A stretch of DNA of 64,000 nucleotides from Phocaeicola plebeius (GCA_022767125.1 JALEPZ010000088.1:1-64000), one strand, 5' to 3'; positions 49,748-59,057 are shown, numbered from the stretch's first letter. Notes: generated by a model not told the origin, from the letters alone. Numbers and translations: made by a program.

Positions 49748-50824
49748 ATGAGAAATGTAACACTCATCCTCGACGACGGGAGCCGTTTCCCCGGCAAGTC
49801 GTTCGGTTATGAAAAGCCGGTGGCGGGCGAAGTGGTCTTCAACACTGCCATGACCGGTTACCCCGAGAGTCTGACCGACCCCTCATATGCCGGTCAGTTG
49901 ATGACCCTGACCTACCCGTTGGTCGGCAACTATGGAGTGCCGCCGTTCACGTTCGGACAAGACGGACTGCCCACCTTCATGGAGAGTGGGAAAATCCACG
50001 CGGATGCCATCATCGTCAGCGATTACAGTGAAGACTACAGCCACTGGAACGCTGTGGAGAGCCTCTCCGACTGGCTCCAGCGCGAACAGGTGCCGGGCAT
50101 TACCGGCATCGATACCCGCCAGCTCACGAAGGTGCTGCGCGAACACGGAGTGATGATGGGAAAAATCGTCTTCGACGACGAGCCCGACAATATCCCCGAA
50201 GCCACCTACGCAGGGGTGAACTATGTTGACAAGGTGTCCTGCAAGGAAGTCATCCGCTACAACGAAGGTACGGACAAGAAGAAAGTGGTGCTGGTGGACT
50301 GTGGGGTCAAGGCCAACATCCTCCGTTGCCTGCTGAAACGCGATGTGGAAATCATCCGCGTACCTTGGGACTACGATTTCAACCACCTGTCCTACGACGG
50401 CCTGTTCATTTCCAACGGTCCCGGCGACCCGGACACTTGCGACGCTGCCGTACAGAACATCCGCAAGGCCATGGCCAACGAACAGCTGCCTATCTTCGGC
50501 ATCTGCATGGGCAACCAGCTGCTCTCGAAGGCCGGAGGAGCTACCATCTACAAGCTGAAGTACGGCCACCGCAGCCACAACCAGCCCGTGCGCCAGGTGG
50601 GTACGAACCGCTGCTTCATCACCAGCCAGAACCATGGCTATGCCGTGGACAACAACACACTGGGAGCCGACTGGGAACCGCTGTTCATCAACATGAACGA
50701 CGGGTCGAACGAAGGAATCCGCCACAAGCGCCATCCCTGGTTCTCCGCCCAGTTCCACCCCGAAGCTGCCAGTGGTCCGTTAGATACCGAATTCCTGTTC
50801 GACGAATTCGTGAAACTGCTGTAA
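49748..50824 (+). CDS. carA: Carbamoyl-phosphate synthase, small (glutaminase) subunit
   Basis: 358 residues. The N-terminal CPSase_sm_chain domain (LILDDGSRFPGKSFGYEKPV, FNTAMTGYPESLTDPSYAGQ) is followed by a class I glutamine amidotransferase: VLVDCGVKANILRCLL, catalytic Cys in FGICMGNQLLSKAGG, and His/Glu in FSAQFHPEAASGPLDTE. It hydrolyses glutamine and passes ammonia to CarB. It lies in the operon purF-carA-carB; the gap to carB is 35 bp. Confidence 0.97.
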   Translation: MRNVTLILDDGSRFPGKSFGYEKPVAGEVVFNTAMTGYPESLTDPSYAGQLMTLTYPLVGNYGVPPFTFGQDGLPTFMESGKIHADAIIVSDYSEDYSHWNAVESLSDWLQREQVPGITGIDTRQLTKVLREHGVMMGKIVFDDEPDNIPEATYAGVNYVDKVSCKEVIRYNEGTDKKKVVLVDCGVKANILRCLLKRDVEIIRVPWDYDFNHLSYDGLFISNGPGDPDTCDAAVQNIRKAMANEQLPIFGICMGNQLLSKAGGATIYKLKYGHRSHNQPVRQVGTNRCFITSQNHGYAVDNNTLGADWEPLFINMNDGSNEGIRHKRHPWFSAQFHPEAASGPLDTEFLFDEFVKLL

Positions 50825-50859
50825 AACCGGATTGTCTTCCCAACCAAAAAAAACGAATC

Positions 50860-53800
50860 ATGATGAAAGAAAATATAAAGAAAGTATTGCTGTTAGGGTC
50901 GGGCGCCCTGAAAATTGGCGAGGCCGGCGAATTCGACTACTCCGGCTCGCAGGCACTGAAGGCCCTGAAGGAAGAGGGGATCGAAACCATCCTCATCAAC
51001 CCGAATATCGCTACTGTGCAGACCTCTGAAGGGGTGGCCGACAAAATCTATTTCCTGCCCGTCACTCCCTATTTCGTGGAGAAGGTCATCGCCAAGGAAC
51101 GCCCCGACGGCGTGCTGCTGTCGTTTGGCGGACAGACAGCCCTGAACTGTGGCGTCGCCCTTTACCAGAGCGGCGTCTTCGAGAAATACAACGCTCAGGT
51201 GCTGGGAACACCCGTCCAGGCAATAATGGATACCGAAGACCGCGAGCTGTTCGTGAAGAAGCTGGACGAAATCGAGGTGAAGACCATCAAAAGCGAGGCG
51301 TGCGAAAACATTGAGGCAGCCCGCCGTGCAGCAGCCGGACTGGGCTACCCGGTCATCATCCGCGCCGCCTATGCACTGGGCGGACTGGGCTCGGGTTTCT
51401 GCGACAACGAGGAAGAACTGAACACCCTGGCCGAAAAAGCCTTCTCCTTCTCTCCTCAAGTGCTGGTTGAAAAGAGCCTGAAAGGCTGGAAGGAAGTGGA
51501 ATACGAGGTAGTGCGCGACCGCTTCGACAACTGCATCACCGTCTGCAACATGGAAAACTTCGACCCGCTGGGTATCCATACGGGGGAATCCATCGTCATC
51601 GCTCCCTCACAGACCCTCTCGAACAGCGACTACCATAAGCTGCGCGAACTGGCCATCCGCATCATCCGCCATATCGGCATCGTGGGCGAATGCAACGTAC
51701 AGTATGCCTACGACCCCGAATCGGAAGAGTACCGGGTCATTGAGGTCAATGCCCGTCTGAGCCGTTCATCGGCCCTCGCCTCGAAAGCCACCGGCTATCC
51801 GTTGGCCTTTGTGGCTGCCAAGCTGGGCCTGGGCTACGGCCTGTTCGACCTGAAAAATTCGGTGACCAAAACCACCTCCGCCTTCTTCGAACCCGCCCTG
51901 GACTACGTGGTCTGCAAGATTCCGCGCTGGGACCTCGGCAAGTTCCACGGCGTCGACCGCGAACTGGGCTCGTCGATGAAGTCGGTGGGCGAAGTGATGG
52001 CCATCGGCCGCACCTTCGAAGAAGCCATGCAGAAGGGACTGCGCATGATCGGGCAGGGAATGCACGGCTTTGTTGAGAACAAGGAGCTGGTGATTACCGA
52101 TGTGGACAAGGCGTTGCGTGAGCCGACCGACAAACGCATTTTCGTCATCTCGAAAGCCATGCGGGCAGGCTATAGTGTAGACCATATCCACGAGCTGACC
52201 AAAATCGACAAGTGGTTCCTCTACAAGCTGGAGAACATCATGCGTACCTCCAAAGCCCTGCATGAATGGGGCAACAACCATACCCAGCTCGCCGAACTGC
52301 CGCGCAATCTGCTCTACCAGGCCAAACGAGAGGGATTCTCTGATTTCCAGATTGCCCGCGCCATCGGCTATCAGGGCGACCTGGAGGAAGGCAGTCTGAT
52401 GGTCCGCAATTACCGGAAAAGCGTCGGCATCGTGCCCGTGGTGAAACAGATTGACACCCTGGCCGCCGAATACCCGGCACAGACCAACTACCTCTACCTG
52501 ACCTACAGCGGCACCGCCAACGATGTGGAGTACCTGGGCGACCGCAAGTCCATCGTCGTACTCGGTTCGGGCGCCTACCGCATCGGCTCGTCGGTAGAGT
52601 TCGACTGGTGCGGCGTACAGGCCCTGAACACCATCCGCAAGGAAGGATACCGCAGCGTGATGATCAACTATAATCCCGAAACCGTGTCCACCGACTACGA
52701 CATGTGCGACCGTCTCTACTTCGACGAGCTGACCTTCGAACGGGTGATGGACATCCTCGACCTGGAGAACCCACACGGAGTCATCGTATCCACCGGCGGA
52801 CAGATTCCGAACAACCTGGCCATGCGGTTGGACGAACAGCATATCCACATTCTGGGTACATCGGCCAAGAGCATCGACAATGCCGAAGACCGCGACAAGT
52901 TCTCGGCCATGCTCGACCGCATCGGTGTCGACCAGCCTGAATGGAGTGCCCTGACCTCCATGGAAGGCATCAACGCCTTCATCGCGAAGGTGGGCTTCCC
53001 GGTCCTGGTACGCCCATCGTACGTCCTCTCGGGAGCCGCCATGAATGTCTGCTCCAACCAGGAAGAGCTGGAACGCTTCCTGCAGCTGGCCGCCAACGTG
53101 TCGAAGAAACACCCCGTGGTGGTGAGCCAGTTCATCGAACACGCCAAAGAGGTAGAGATGGATGCCGTGGCACAGAACGGCGAAATTGTCGCCTATGCCA
53201 TCTCCGAACACATCGAGTTTGCCGGTGTCCACTCGGGCGACGCCACCATCCAGTTCCCGCCGCAGAAGCTGTACGTCGAGACCGTGCGCCGCATCAAGCG
53301 CATCTCGCGCCAGATTGCCAAGGAGCTGAACATCTCCGGCCCGTTCAACATCCAGTTCCTTGCCCGCGAGAACGACATCAAGGTCATCGAGTGTAACCTT
53401 CGTGCCTCCCGTTCCTTCCCCTTCGTGAGCAAGGTATTGAAGATCAATCTCATCGAACTGGCAACTCGTGTCATGCTGGGCTTGCCGGTAGAGAAACCCG
53501 AAAAGAGCCTGTTCGACCTCGACTACGTAGGCATCAAGGCCAGCCAGTTCTCGTTCAACCGCCTGCAGAAGGCAGACCCCGTACTGGGTGTAGACATGGC
53601 ATCGACGGGCGAAGTAGGTTGCATCGGTGCCGACACCTCGTGCGCCGTGCTCAAGTCCATGCTGAGCGTGGGCTACCGCATCCCAGAGAAAAACGTCCTG
53701 ATGAGTACGGGTACCCCGCGCCAGAAAGTGGACATGCTGAGTGCCGCCCGCATGCTGAAGCAGAAAGGCTACAACATCTTCGCCACCGGCGGATCGTCGA

Positions 53801-54090
53801 AGTTCCTCACCGAGAACGGTATCGAGAACACCCGTGTATATTGGCCCAGCGAAGAAGGCGAACCGCAAGCCCTCTCCATGCTGCACAACAAGCAGATTGA
53901 TATGGTGGTGAACATCCCGCGCGACCTGTCGGCCGGCGAGCTGGACAACGGCTACAAGATTCGCCGTGCAGCGGTCGACCTGAACATTCCGTTGATTACG
54001 AATGCCCGTCTGGCCAGTGCCTTTATCCAGGCCTTCTGTACCATGAGTATCGATGACATCGAAATCAAGAGCTGGGATGAATATAAATGA
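50860..54090 (+). CDS. carB: Carbamoyl-phosphate synthase, large subunit
   Basis: 1076 residues from the ATG at 50860. Two homologous ATP-grasp halves (~1-550 and ~555-940) are visible: VLLLGSGALKIGEAGEFDYS and IVVLGSGAYRIGSSVEFDWC at the half starts, ATP-binding loops PVIIRAAYALGGLGSG and PVLVRPSYVLSGAAMN, and ECNVQYAYDPE/GPFNIQFLARE. The C-terminal MGS-like allosteric domain (KGYNIFATGGSSKFLTENGI) binds UMP/IMP-type effectors in known enzymes. It makes carbamoyl phosphate for pyrimidines and arginine. Confidence 0.97.
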   Translation: MMKENIKKVLLLGSGALKIGEAGEFDYSGSQALKALKEEGIETILINPNIATVQTSEGVADKIYFLPVTPYFVEKVIAKERPDGVLLSFGGQTALNCGVALYQSGVFEKYNAQVLGTPVQAIMDTEDRELFVKKLDEIEVKTIKSEACENIEAARRAAAGLGYPVIIRAAYALGGLGSGFCDNEEELNTLAEKAFSFSPQVLVEKSLKGWKEVEYEVVRDRFDNCITVCNMENFDPLGIHTGESIVIAPSQTLSNSDYHKLRELAIRIIRHIGIVGECNVQYAYDPESEEYRVIEVNARLSRSSALASKATGYPLAFVAAKLGLGYGLFDLKNSVTKTTSAFFEPALDYVVCKIPRWDLGKFHGVDRELGSSMKSVGEVMAIGRTFEEAMQKGLRMIGQGMHGFVENKELVITDVDKALREPTDKRIFVISKAMRAGYSVDHIHELTKIDKWFLYKLENIMRTSKALHEWGNNHTQLAELPRNLLYQAKREGFSDFQIARAIGYQGDLEEGSLMVRNYRKSVGIVPVVKQIDTLAAEYPAQTNYLYLTYSGTANDVEYLGDRKSIVVLGSGAYRIGSSVEFDWCGVQALNTIRKEGYRSVMINYNPETVSTDYDMCDRLYFDELTFERVMDILDLENPHGVIVSTGGQIPNNLAMRLDEQHIHILGTSAKSIDNAEDRDKFSAMLDRIGVDQPEWSALTSMEGINAFIAKVGFPVLVRPSYVLSGAAMNVCSNQEELERFLQLAANVSKKHPVVVSQFIEHAKEVEMDAVAQNGEIVAYAISEHIEFAGVHSGDATIQFPPQKLYVETVRRIKRISRQIAKELNISGPFNIQFLARENDIKVIECNLRASRSFPFVSKVLKINLIELATRVMLGLPVEKPEKSLFDLDYVGIKASQFSFNRLQKADPVLGVDMASTGEVGCIGADTSCAVLKSMLSVGYRIPEKNVLMSTGTPRQKVDMLSAARMLKQKGYNIFATGGSSKFLTENGIENTRVYWPSEEGEPQALSMLHNKQIDMVVNIPRDLSAGELDNGYKIRRAAVDLNIPLITNARLASAFIQAFCTMSIDDIEIKSWDEYK

Positions 54091-54103
54091 GGAAGCGTGA
54101 GCT

Positions 54104-54140
54104 GAACAGGTGTTAAAACAAGAAACACCTGTTCACTTTT
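54104..54140 (+). terminator. Terminator of the purF-carAB operon
   Basis: GAACAGGTGTT (54104-54114) pairs perfectly with AACACCTGTTC (54124-54134), followed by ACTTTT, 14 bp after the carB stop. Confidence 0.85.
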
Positions 54141-54174
54141 AATACACTTTAACTATCCAAGGAAATAGGTAGGC

Positions 54175-54205
54175 TTTGACAAGTAAAAAGAAAAGCGTAC
54201 CTTTG
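54175..54205 (+). promoter_or_regulatory. Promoter of rplU-rpmA
   Basis: TTTG (54175-54178), 19-bp spacer, TACCTTTG (54198-54205). The leader of about 90 nt may carry an L21 binding site. Confidence 0.85.
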
Positions 54206-54299
54206 CAGCCGATTTGAGTCCGTGGAGGTCGAAACAAGCAGTTGACAGATAAGGCCGGCTCACCTTGCGGAAGAAACCCGTTTAATAATTAAAAATAAA

Positions 54300-54617
54300 A
54301 TGTACGTAATTGTAGAAATTAACGGTCAGCAGTTCAAAGCCGAAGAAGGCAAGAAGCTGTTCGTTCAGCACATCCAGAACGCTGAAAACGGTGCAACTGT
54401 TGAATTTGACAAAGTGTTGTTGGCAGACAACAACGGAACCATCACTGTAGGTGCTCCCACCATCGAAGGCGCAAAAGTCGTTTGCGAAATCGTTTCTCAC
54501 TTGGTAAAGGGTGACAAAGTGCTGGTATTCCACAAGAAGAGAAGAAAAGGTTACAAGAAGTTGAACGGTCACCGTCAGCAGTTCACTGAGGTGATGATCA
54601 AACAAGTTATTGCTTAA
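54300..54617 (+). CDS. rplU: 50S ribosomal protein L21
   Basis: 105 residues, standard length, beginning [20 protein letters not shown] and ending in the basic [18 protein letters not shown] segment that binds 23S rRNA domain II. It is followed by rpmA after 21 bp, the usual pairing. Confidence 0.98.
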   Translation: MYVIVEINGQQFKAEEGKKLFVQHIQNAENGATVEFDKVLLADNNGTITVGAPTIEGAKVVCEIVSHLVKGDKVLVFHKKRRKGYKKLNGHRQQFTEVMIKQVIA

Positions 54618-54638
54618 TCCCTAAAAACAGTAGAAGAA

Positions 54639-54902
54639 ATGGCACATAAAAAAGGTGTAGGTAGTTCTAAGAACGGCCGTGAATCAGAAAGCAAAAGATT
54701 AGGCGTGAAGATTTTTGGTGGTCAGGCTTGCAAGGCAGGCAATATCATCGTTCGTCAGAGAGGTACAGTCCACAACCCGGGCAACAACGTAGGCATGGGT
54801 TCTGACCACACCCTCTATGCATTGGTAGATGGTACAGTATGTTTCAAGAAGGGTCGCGAAAGCAAAAGCTACGTTTCTGTAGTACCCGCCGCCGAAGCAT
54901 AA
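54639..54902 (+). CDS. rpmA: 50S ribosomal protein L27
   Basis: 87 residues, starting [20 protein letters not shown], so the N-terminal tail that reaches the peptidyl-transferase centre is present without the extra cleaved prepeptide of Firmicutes. The core has [20 protein letters not shown]. It is followed by a strong terminator. Confidence 0.98.
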   Translation: MAHKKGVGSSKNGRESESKRLGVKIFGGQACKAGNIIVRQRGTVHNPGNNVGMGSDHTLYALVDGTVCFKKGRESKSYVSVVPAAEA

Positions 54903-54928
54903 TCTGTCCTCCTAAACAGAATCATCAT

Positions 54929-54970
54929 ACAGGTTTCTTGGACCTACGGGTCGAAGAAACCTGTTTTTTT
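54929..54970 (+). terminator. Terminator of rplU-rpmA
   Basis: ACAGGTTTCTT (54929-54939) pairs with AAGAAACCTGT (54954-54964), with an inner GACC/GGTC stem, and is followed by seven Ts. Confidence 0.92.
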
Positions 54971-54975
54971 ATCAG

Positions 54976-55043
54976 AAAAAAAGTGCTTGTCCTTCTGAGC
55001 GCTATTCGCACAACGTGCGATGGCCACTCAGAAGGACAAGCAC
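54976..55043 (-). terminator. Terminator-like 61-bp palindrome of the nusB operon
   Basis: GTGCTTGTCCTTCTGAG (54983-54999) and its perfect inverse (55027-55043) enclose a second TCGCAC/GTGCGA hairpin. On the minus strand the stem is followed by seven Ts (54982-54976). It lies 37 bp past the DUF5606 gene. Confidence 0.85.
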
Positions 55044-55079
55044 AATGACAGGGAAACCCGTCAGCCGAGGGCTTTAGGA

Positions 55080-55475
55080 TTATTCAGCCACAAACTCCGT
55101 GATGCCATTCGACACCAACAGGTTATACCACTGGATGAGTTTCTTGATGTCACTGGTATGCACGCGGTCGCGGTCAAAATTCGGCAAGACTTCCGCCATG
55201 AACGCCTGCAGTTTTTCCGTCGTTGCCTTCTTATAGTCGAGAGCAGCCACTGCCCCATTTTCCTTCTTCTTCACAGCGTCCAGCACCGTTGCCAAAGGAA
55301 CTTCGTCGGCATCGGTATACATGGCAATGTCGCCCAATGAAATCACCTTTTCACTGGCGTAGCACGGCACACGCTTGTGGTCACTGACCGATTCAACAAT
55401 CAACATGTTCTTTGCCTGGGAAACCAGCTTATATAATCCCGGTTTGCCCGAGATAGCCAAAATTGTTTTCAACAT
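55080..55475 (-). CDS. DUF5606-like protein
   Basis: 131 residues, cytosolic. It begins MLKTILAISGKPGLYKLVSQ and includes IVESVSDHKRVPCYASEKVI, SLGDIAMYTDADEVPLATVL and ends DIKKLIQWYNLLVSNGITEF. This pattern matches the Bacteroidota family DUF5606, which has an SH3-like start and unknown role. It is last in the nusB-yajC-ybbR-coaE run, 78 bp after coaE. Confidence 0.85.
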   Translation of the reverse strand: MLKTILAISGKPGLYKLVSQAKNMLIVESVSDHKRVPCYASEKVISLGDIAMYTDADEVPLATVLDAVKKKENGAVAALDYKKATTEKLQAFMAEVLPNFDRDRVHTSDIKKLIQWYNLLVSNGITEFVAE

Positions 55476-55553
55476 AATGAATTACTATTATTGATTATTT
55501 GTTCTTATTATTCTACAAAAATACAACGAGCAGACGACATACACAAACATATT

Positions 55554-56144
55554 CTATTCTTTTCGTTCTTTTAAGGTTTTCAAGAAGCGTTGCAGCTGGG
55601 GGTCAACCTCCTGGATGCCGTCGTTCAGAAGGATATAGTCTGCCCTACGGCATTTCTCCTCGTCCGCCAACTGCGCAGCCATCCGCATCCGTACCTTCTC
55701 TTCGGTAGTCCGGTCCCGTTCTACCGCCCTTCGGAGCCGCAGCTCCCAAGGAGCCGAAACCATCAGGACCCGGTCGACCTCAGTGTCAAACCCCGATTCA
55801 TACAGGATGGCACATTCCATGGCCACCACCGGAGCCGTCTGCCGGCGACACCACTGCCGGAAGTCATCCCGCACACACGGATGGACCCGCGCATTGACAG
55901 CCGCCGTATGCGTAGGGTCTGCAAAGAGATAAGCCGCCAGAAAAGGGCGGTCCAACTGCCCGTCGGGAAGATACACACCCTCACCGACCAAAGCGGTCAA
56001 CGAATCCCGCAATGCCGCACGCTCAGTCATCAGCTGCCGGGCACGGCTGTCCGTGTCGTAGACCGGCACTCCCATCGCAGCCAATCGCCGCGAGACGAAC
56101 GACTTTCCGCTACCGATACCCCCTGTAATTCCCAGCCGTATCAT
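55554..56144 (-). CDS. coaE: Dephospho-CoA kinase
   Basis: 196 residues. P-loop ITGGIGSGKSFVSRRLAAMG, substrate region VYDTDSRARQLM, and VAMECAILYESGFDTEVDRVLMVS with the family's Glu/Asp; LID-type RDRTTEEKVRMRMAAQ. Last step of coenzyme A synthesis (ATP-dependent 3'-phosphorylation). Its start overlaps the YbbR-gene stop by 4 nt. Confidence 0.96.
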   Translation of the reverse strand: MIRLGITGGIGSGKSFVSRRLAAMGVPVYDTDSRARQLMTERAALRDSLTALVGEGVYLPDGQLDRPFLAAYLFADPTHTAAVNARVHPCVRDDFRQWCRRQTAPVVAMECAILYESGFDTEVDRVLMVSAPWELRLRRAVERDRTTEEKVRMRMAAQLADEEKCRRADYILLNDGIQEVDPQLQRFLKTLKERKE

Positions 56145-57157
56145 TCCTCTGTATCCTCCAGCTGTTGTTCAATCAGGTACTCCACCGAAGCCGGTGCGAT
56201 ACGTACATGGTTCACCCAATCGGGAGCCGTCTTGAGCGCGAGCGGCAACTTGCCGTCTTTGTTGCGGAGCACGTCTTCATAGGTCACACCGATGAAGAAT
56301 TCATTGGCCGACACGTCCATGAACCGCTTCAAACCCACCTGGAACGTCACCTGTACCTTCGAGGGGAAGGTACGAAGCACCTTACCGGCCGGGAAATTAA
56401 TGCCCACAACGGGCACTTCCACGGTCTTTTCCGAATACATGTCCACGCAAGCCGTCATCTGTATAGAAGAGGGAATGAACTTCACGCCCCGCTGCCCACC
56501 CAGCGACACATACTGCCGCAAAGTGTCCGTGAGTCCCTCCACTTGCAGCCGGTAGGTATAAGCCATTTTCAGCGTATCGAGCACTTCACGTGGAGCGTAG
56601 GCCACGACAGAATCGGGCGAGAAAGTCACCGACGACACATAGTACTGCCGCCCCGCCTCCACTTCACCGTTCAGCCGCACCGGCAAACGCTTCGCCTCTC
56701 CCTGCGCATAGATGAAATCGAGCGTATCGGGACGGACGTACAGCAGTTTCGTGGACGTATTGAGTTGCGAGACAATCTTCTTCGACAGCTCTTCTGAAGG
56801 GATGCGCACATGGGTGCCCATCGTCGAATAGTCCTTGAAATCGAACGTTACGGGATAAAACGTACGCCCCAGCATGTAATTCAGCAATACGGTTCCACGG
56901 TCCTCTACCCCTACCTGCACATTCTCTGGGAAGTCGGTCGTCAACACCACCTCCTTCGGTACATCCTTCAGGCGAACCGGCACACGGAACTCCGTCTTGT
57001 AAACATCGTCGAGGGTATTAAGCAACCAGAATCCTAACGATACAAACACGAAAAACAAAAAAACCAGAGCCTCCCTACAGCTCTCGCTCAGTAGGAAAAC
57101 TCTGATTGTTTTCACGATGTTTGTCCAAAACTGTTGAGTACGCTCTTTGTCGAACAT
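56141..57157 (-). CDS. YbbR-like domain membrane-anchored protein
   Basis: 338 residues. One N-terminal membrane helix (EALVFLFFVFVSLGFWLLNT) precedes an extracytoplasmic body of YbbR-like repeats (FRVPVRLKDVPKEVVLTTDF, RLPVRLNGEVEAGRQYYVSS, PVVGINFPAGKVLRTFPSKV). In Firmicutes YbbR proteins regulate diadenylate cyclase CdaA; no cdaA is adjacent here. Gene order between yajC and coaE is a common Bacteroidota arrangement. Confidence 0.88.
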   Translation of the reverse strand: MFDKERTQQFWTNIVKTIRVFLLSESCREALVFLFFVFVSLGFWLLNTLDDVYKTEFRVPVRLKDVPKEVVLTTDFPENVQVGVEDRGTVLLNYMLGRTFYPVTFDFKDYSTMGTHVRIPSEELSKKIVSQLNTSTKLLYVRPDTLDFIYAQGEAKRLPVRLNGEVEAGRQYYVSSVTFSPDSVVAYAPREVLDTLKMAYTYRLQVEGLTDTLRQYVSLGGQRGVKFIPSSIQMTACVDMYSEKTVEVPVVGINFPAGKVLRTFPSKVQVTFQVGLKRFMDVSANEFFIGVTYEDVLRNKDGKLPLALKTAPDWVNHVRIAPASVEYLIEQQLEDTEE

Positions 57158-57170
57158 CGTCTTGTGTGGA

Positions 57171-57479
57171 TTACTTGTTGGCCTGGGCCTGGGCGTCTGC
57201 GTAGATAGAATTGCGGTCTACCTTGATTTTCACGCTCGATGCGATTTCCACTACGACCACATTGTCTTCAATTTCCTTAATCTTGCCATAGATACCTCCG
57301 GCAGTAATCACCGACTGACCCACTTCAAGGTTCTTGCGGAAGTTGGCGATTTCCTTCTGCTTCTTGTTCTGCGGACGGATCATAAAGAAATACATGATGG
57401 CAAAGATGGCAATCATCATGATAAGGAACGAGTAGTCTCCTCCCTGAGCCTGCAATAAGGCGGTCAATACATTCATCAT
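57171..57479 (-). CDS. yajC: Preprotein translocase subunit YajC
   Basis: 102 residues. One membrane helix with the family signature (FLIMMIAIFAIMYFFMIRPQ, then NKKQKEIANFRKNLEVGQSV) and a small cytosolic beta domain (VITAGGIYGKIKEIEDNVVV). YajC binds SecDF and aids protein export. 13 bp before the YbbR gene and 33 bp after nusB. Confidence 0.96.
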   Translation of the reverse strand: MMNVLTALLQAQGGDYSFLIMMIAIFAIMYFFMIRPQNKKQKEIANFRKNLEVGQSVITAGGIYGKIKEIEDNVVVVEIASSVKIKVDRNSIYADAQAQANK

Positions 57480-57512
57480 TTCCAGTTAAATTAATAAGTT
57501 ACACATTCCATG

Positions 57513-58439
57513 TTAGTTCTTCGTCAGCTTGTTCTCCTTCTTGAGCTGCTTCACGATGCCGTCCAGGGTACCGTTGATGAAGGCACCGCTCTTGGGAGTG
57601 CTGTACAGCTTGGCGATTTCCACATACTCGTTGAGCGAAACGCTGACAGGGATATTGGGGAACGACAGGATTTCAGCCAGGGCAATCTGCATGATGATGA
57701 CATCCATCAGGGCCACACGGTTGAGGTCCCAGTTCTTGGAATTCTGGCTGATCAGATGCCGATAGTAATCGGCATTGAGGATGGAGCGGCGGAAGAGGCG
57801 ACGGGCGAAATCCTTGTCCTCCTCGTCCTTGAACTCGGGCAACAGTTCTTGCTTCTCGCCGTTCTTGGGGTCGAACCGCTTGATGGTCTTCAGCACAAAG
57901 GTATCCACGATTTCCTTATCGTCGTTCCAATACAGGCTCTGGTCTTCGAGCACCTCATCCAAACGGGCGTTATTGAAAATAATCTTCTTGTAGATCTTGC
58001 GCCACACCTCACGGTCCTCCTCGTACGAGGTCGTCTCGGCGGCCATGTATTCCTTATATATATCACTCTCAAAAATCTGTTCCGCCAGGTTCTTGATGAA
58101 ATCGGCCTCGTTCTCCCAGGTCTTCTTCTGGCTTTCAGTAAAAATGCGCAGCTGTTTGTTGGAAGCCAGCTGGGCGGCAAACAGGTTGTCCACAAATCTC
58201 GTGTTAGGGCATAATTCCTCTGGGGTAGGAGCCAACTTGTGTTTTCCAGCTTCCAACCGCTTGTTGGCATACTTTGTGACTTCCACCATCAGGAGCAACA
58301 GATAGTTATACAGGTCGTAAGCCTTTGACATACTGAAGAACAACTCTTTTTCTGCAGTATCGAGGTTTTTTCCCCCATTCTGATAGTAGGCATAGATAAT
58401 CTGTACTATCTTCAGACGAATAAGAACTCTGTTAATCAT
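57513..58439 (-). CDS. nusB: Transcription antitermination factor NusB, extended form
   Basis: 308 residues, about twice the length of E. coli NusB. The C-terminal ~120 residues are canonical NusB (FARRLFRRSILNADYYRHLI, VALMDVIIMQIALAEILSFP, NIPVSVSLNEYVEIAKLYST, GAFINGTLDGIVKQLK). The N-terminus starts like NusB too (RVLIRLKIVQIIYAYYQNGG) but an ~150-residue helical insert separates the halves, typical of Bacteroidota. It supports rRNA antitermination. First gene of its operon. Confidence 0.93.
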   Translation of the reverse strand: MINRVLIRLKIVQIIYAYYQNGGKNLDTAEKELFFSMSKAYDLYNYLLLLMVEVTKYANKRLEAGKHKLAPTPEELCPNTRFVDNLFAAQLASNKQLRIFTESQKKTWENEADFIKNLAEQIFESDIYKEYMAAETTSYEEDREVWRKIYKKIIFNNARLDEVLEDQSLYWNDDKEIVDTFVLKTIKRFDPKNGEKQELLPEFKDEEDKDFARRLFRRSILNADYYRHLISQNSKNWDLNRVALMDVIIMQIALAEILSFPNIPVSVSLNEYVEIAKLYSTPKSGAFINGTLDGIVKQLKKENKLTKN

Positions 58440-58621
58440 ACTCTCTCGTTATAATGATAATTTTTACGGTGCAAAAGTAAGCAAAAATCAGCAAACTACA
58501 ACCATTTTTCCCTGATTTTTTACTTTTTTAGGCAGATTAGAATAATTTTGAAGAGGAATGCTTGGTTTATTCCCAAAAAGTGTGCAACTTTGCCCCTGTA
58601 ATAAGTTTTTAAAAAGGAACA

Positions 58622-59017
58622 ATGGAAGATTCTACAAAGAAAAGTATTACAGAGGGTGACAAGGACATTGTGTTTTCCAAAGCCATACGTGCCGGAAAAC
58701 GTATCTACTATCTGGATGTTAAGAGAAGTCGTGGTGGCGACATGTTCATAGCCATCACAGAAAGCAAAAAAGTGGTAAGGGGAGAAGACGACTCCCAAGT
58801 AAGTTTCGAGAAGCATAAGATTTTCTTGTATAAAGAAGATTTCAAGAAGTTTTCGAGCGGGCTGAAGCAAACCATCGCTTTCATTGAAGAAGCAATGGCC
58901 CAGCAAGCAGACGAAAACTCACCGGACACCGAATGTCCGACCCCGGAAGACTCCCACACGCCGGTGCCTGAACCGGCTATTTCCAGCGGAGAAATCAAGA
59001 TTGACATCGATTTCTGA
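58622..59017 (+). CDS. DUF3276/PUR-alpha-like nucleic-acid-binding protein
   Basis: 131 residues. The N-terminal ~95 residues form one PUR repeat (DIVFSKAIRAGKRIYYLDVK, GGDMFIAITESKKVV, KIFLYKEDFKKFSSGLKQTI), related to PUR-alpha and the Borrelia homologue EbfC-type regulators of nucleic acids. The C-terminal ~35 residues are acidic and Pro-rich and end GEIKIDIDF. It probably binds single-stranded DNA or RNA as a dimer. Monocistronic. Confidence 0.88.
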   Translation: MEDSTKKSITEGDKDIVFSKAIRAGKRIYYLDVKRSRGGDMFIAITESKKVVRGEDDSQVSFEKHKIFLYKEDFKKFSSGLKQTIAFIEEAMAQQADENSPDTECPTPEDSHTPVPEPAISSGEIKIDIDF

Positions 59018-59025
59018 GAAAAATA

Positions 59026-59057
59026 TTTGGCGGTGTAAAGGAAAAAGCCTACCTTTG
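59026..59057 (+). promoter_or_regulatory. Promoter of rplY-pth-S4 operon
   Basis: TTTG (59026-59029), 20-bp spacer, TACCTTTG (59050-59057). Transcription would start near 59065, leaving a ~105-nt leader before rplY. Confidence 0.85.

Noticed and set aside
51766-53886. 706-codon minus-strand frame opposite carB
   Set aside because: It mirrors a strongly supported gene with GC-biased third positions, has no domain pattern and no promoter or start context.
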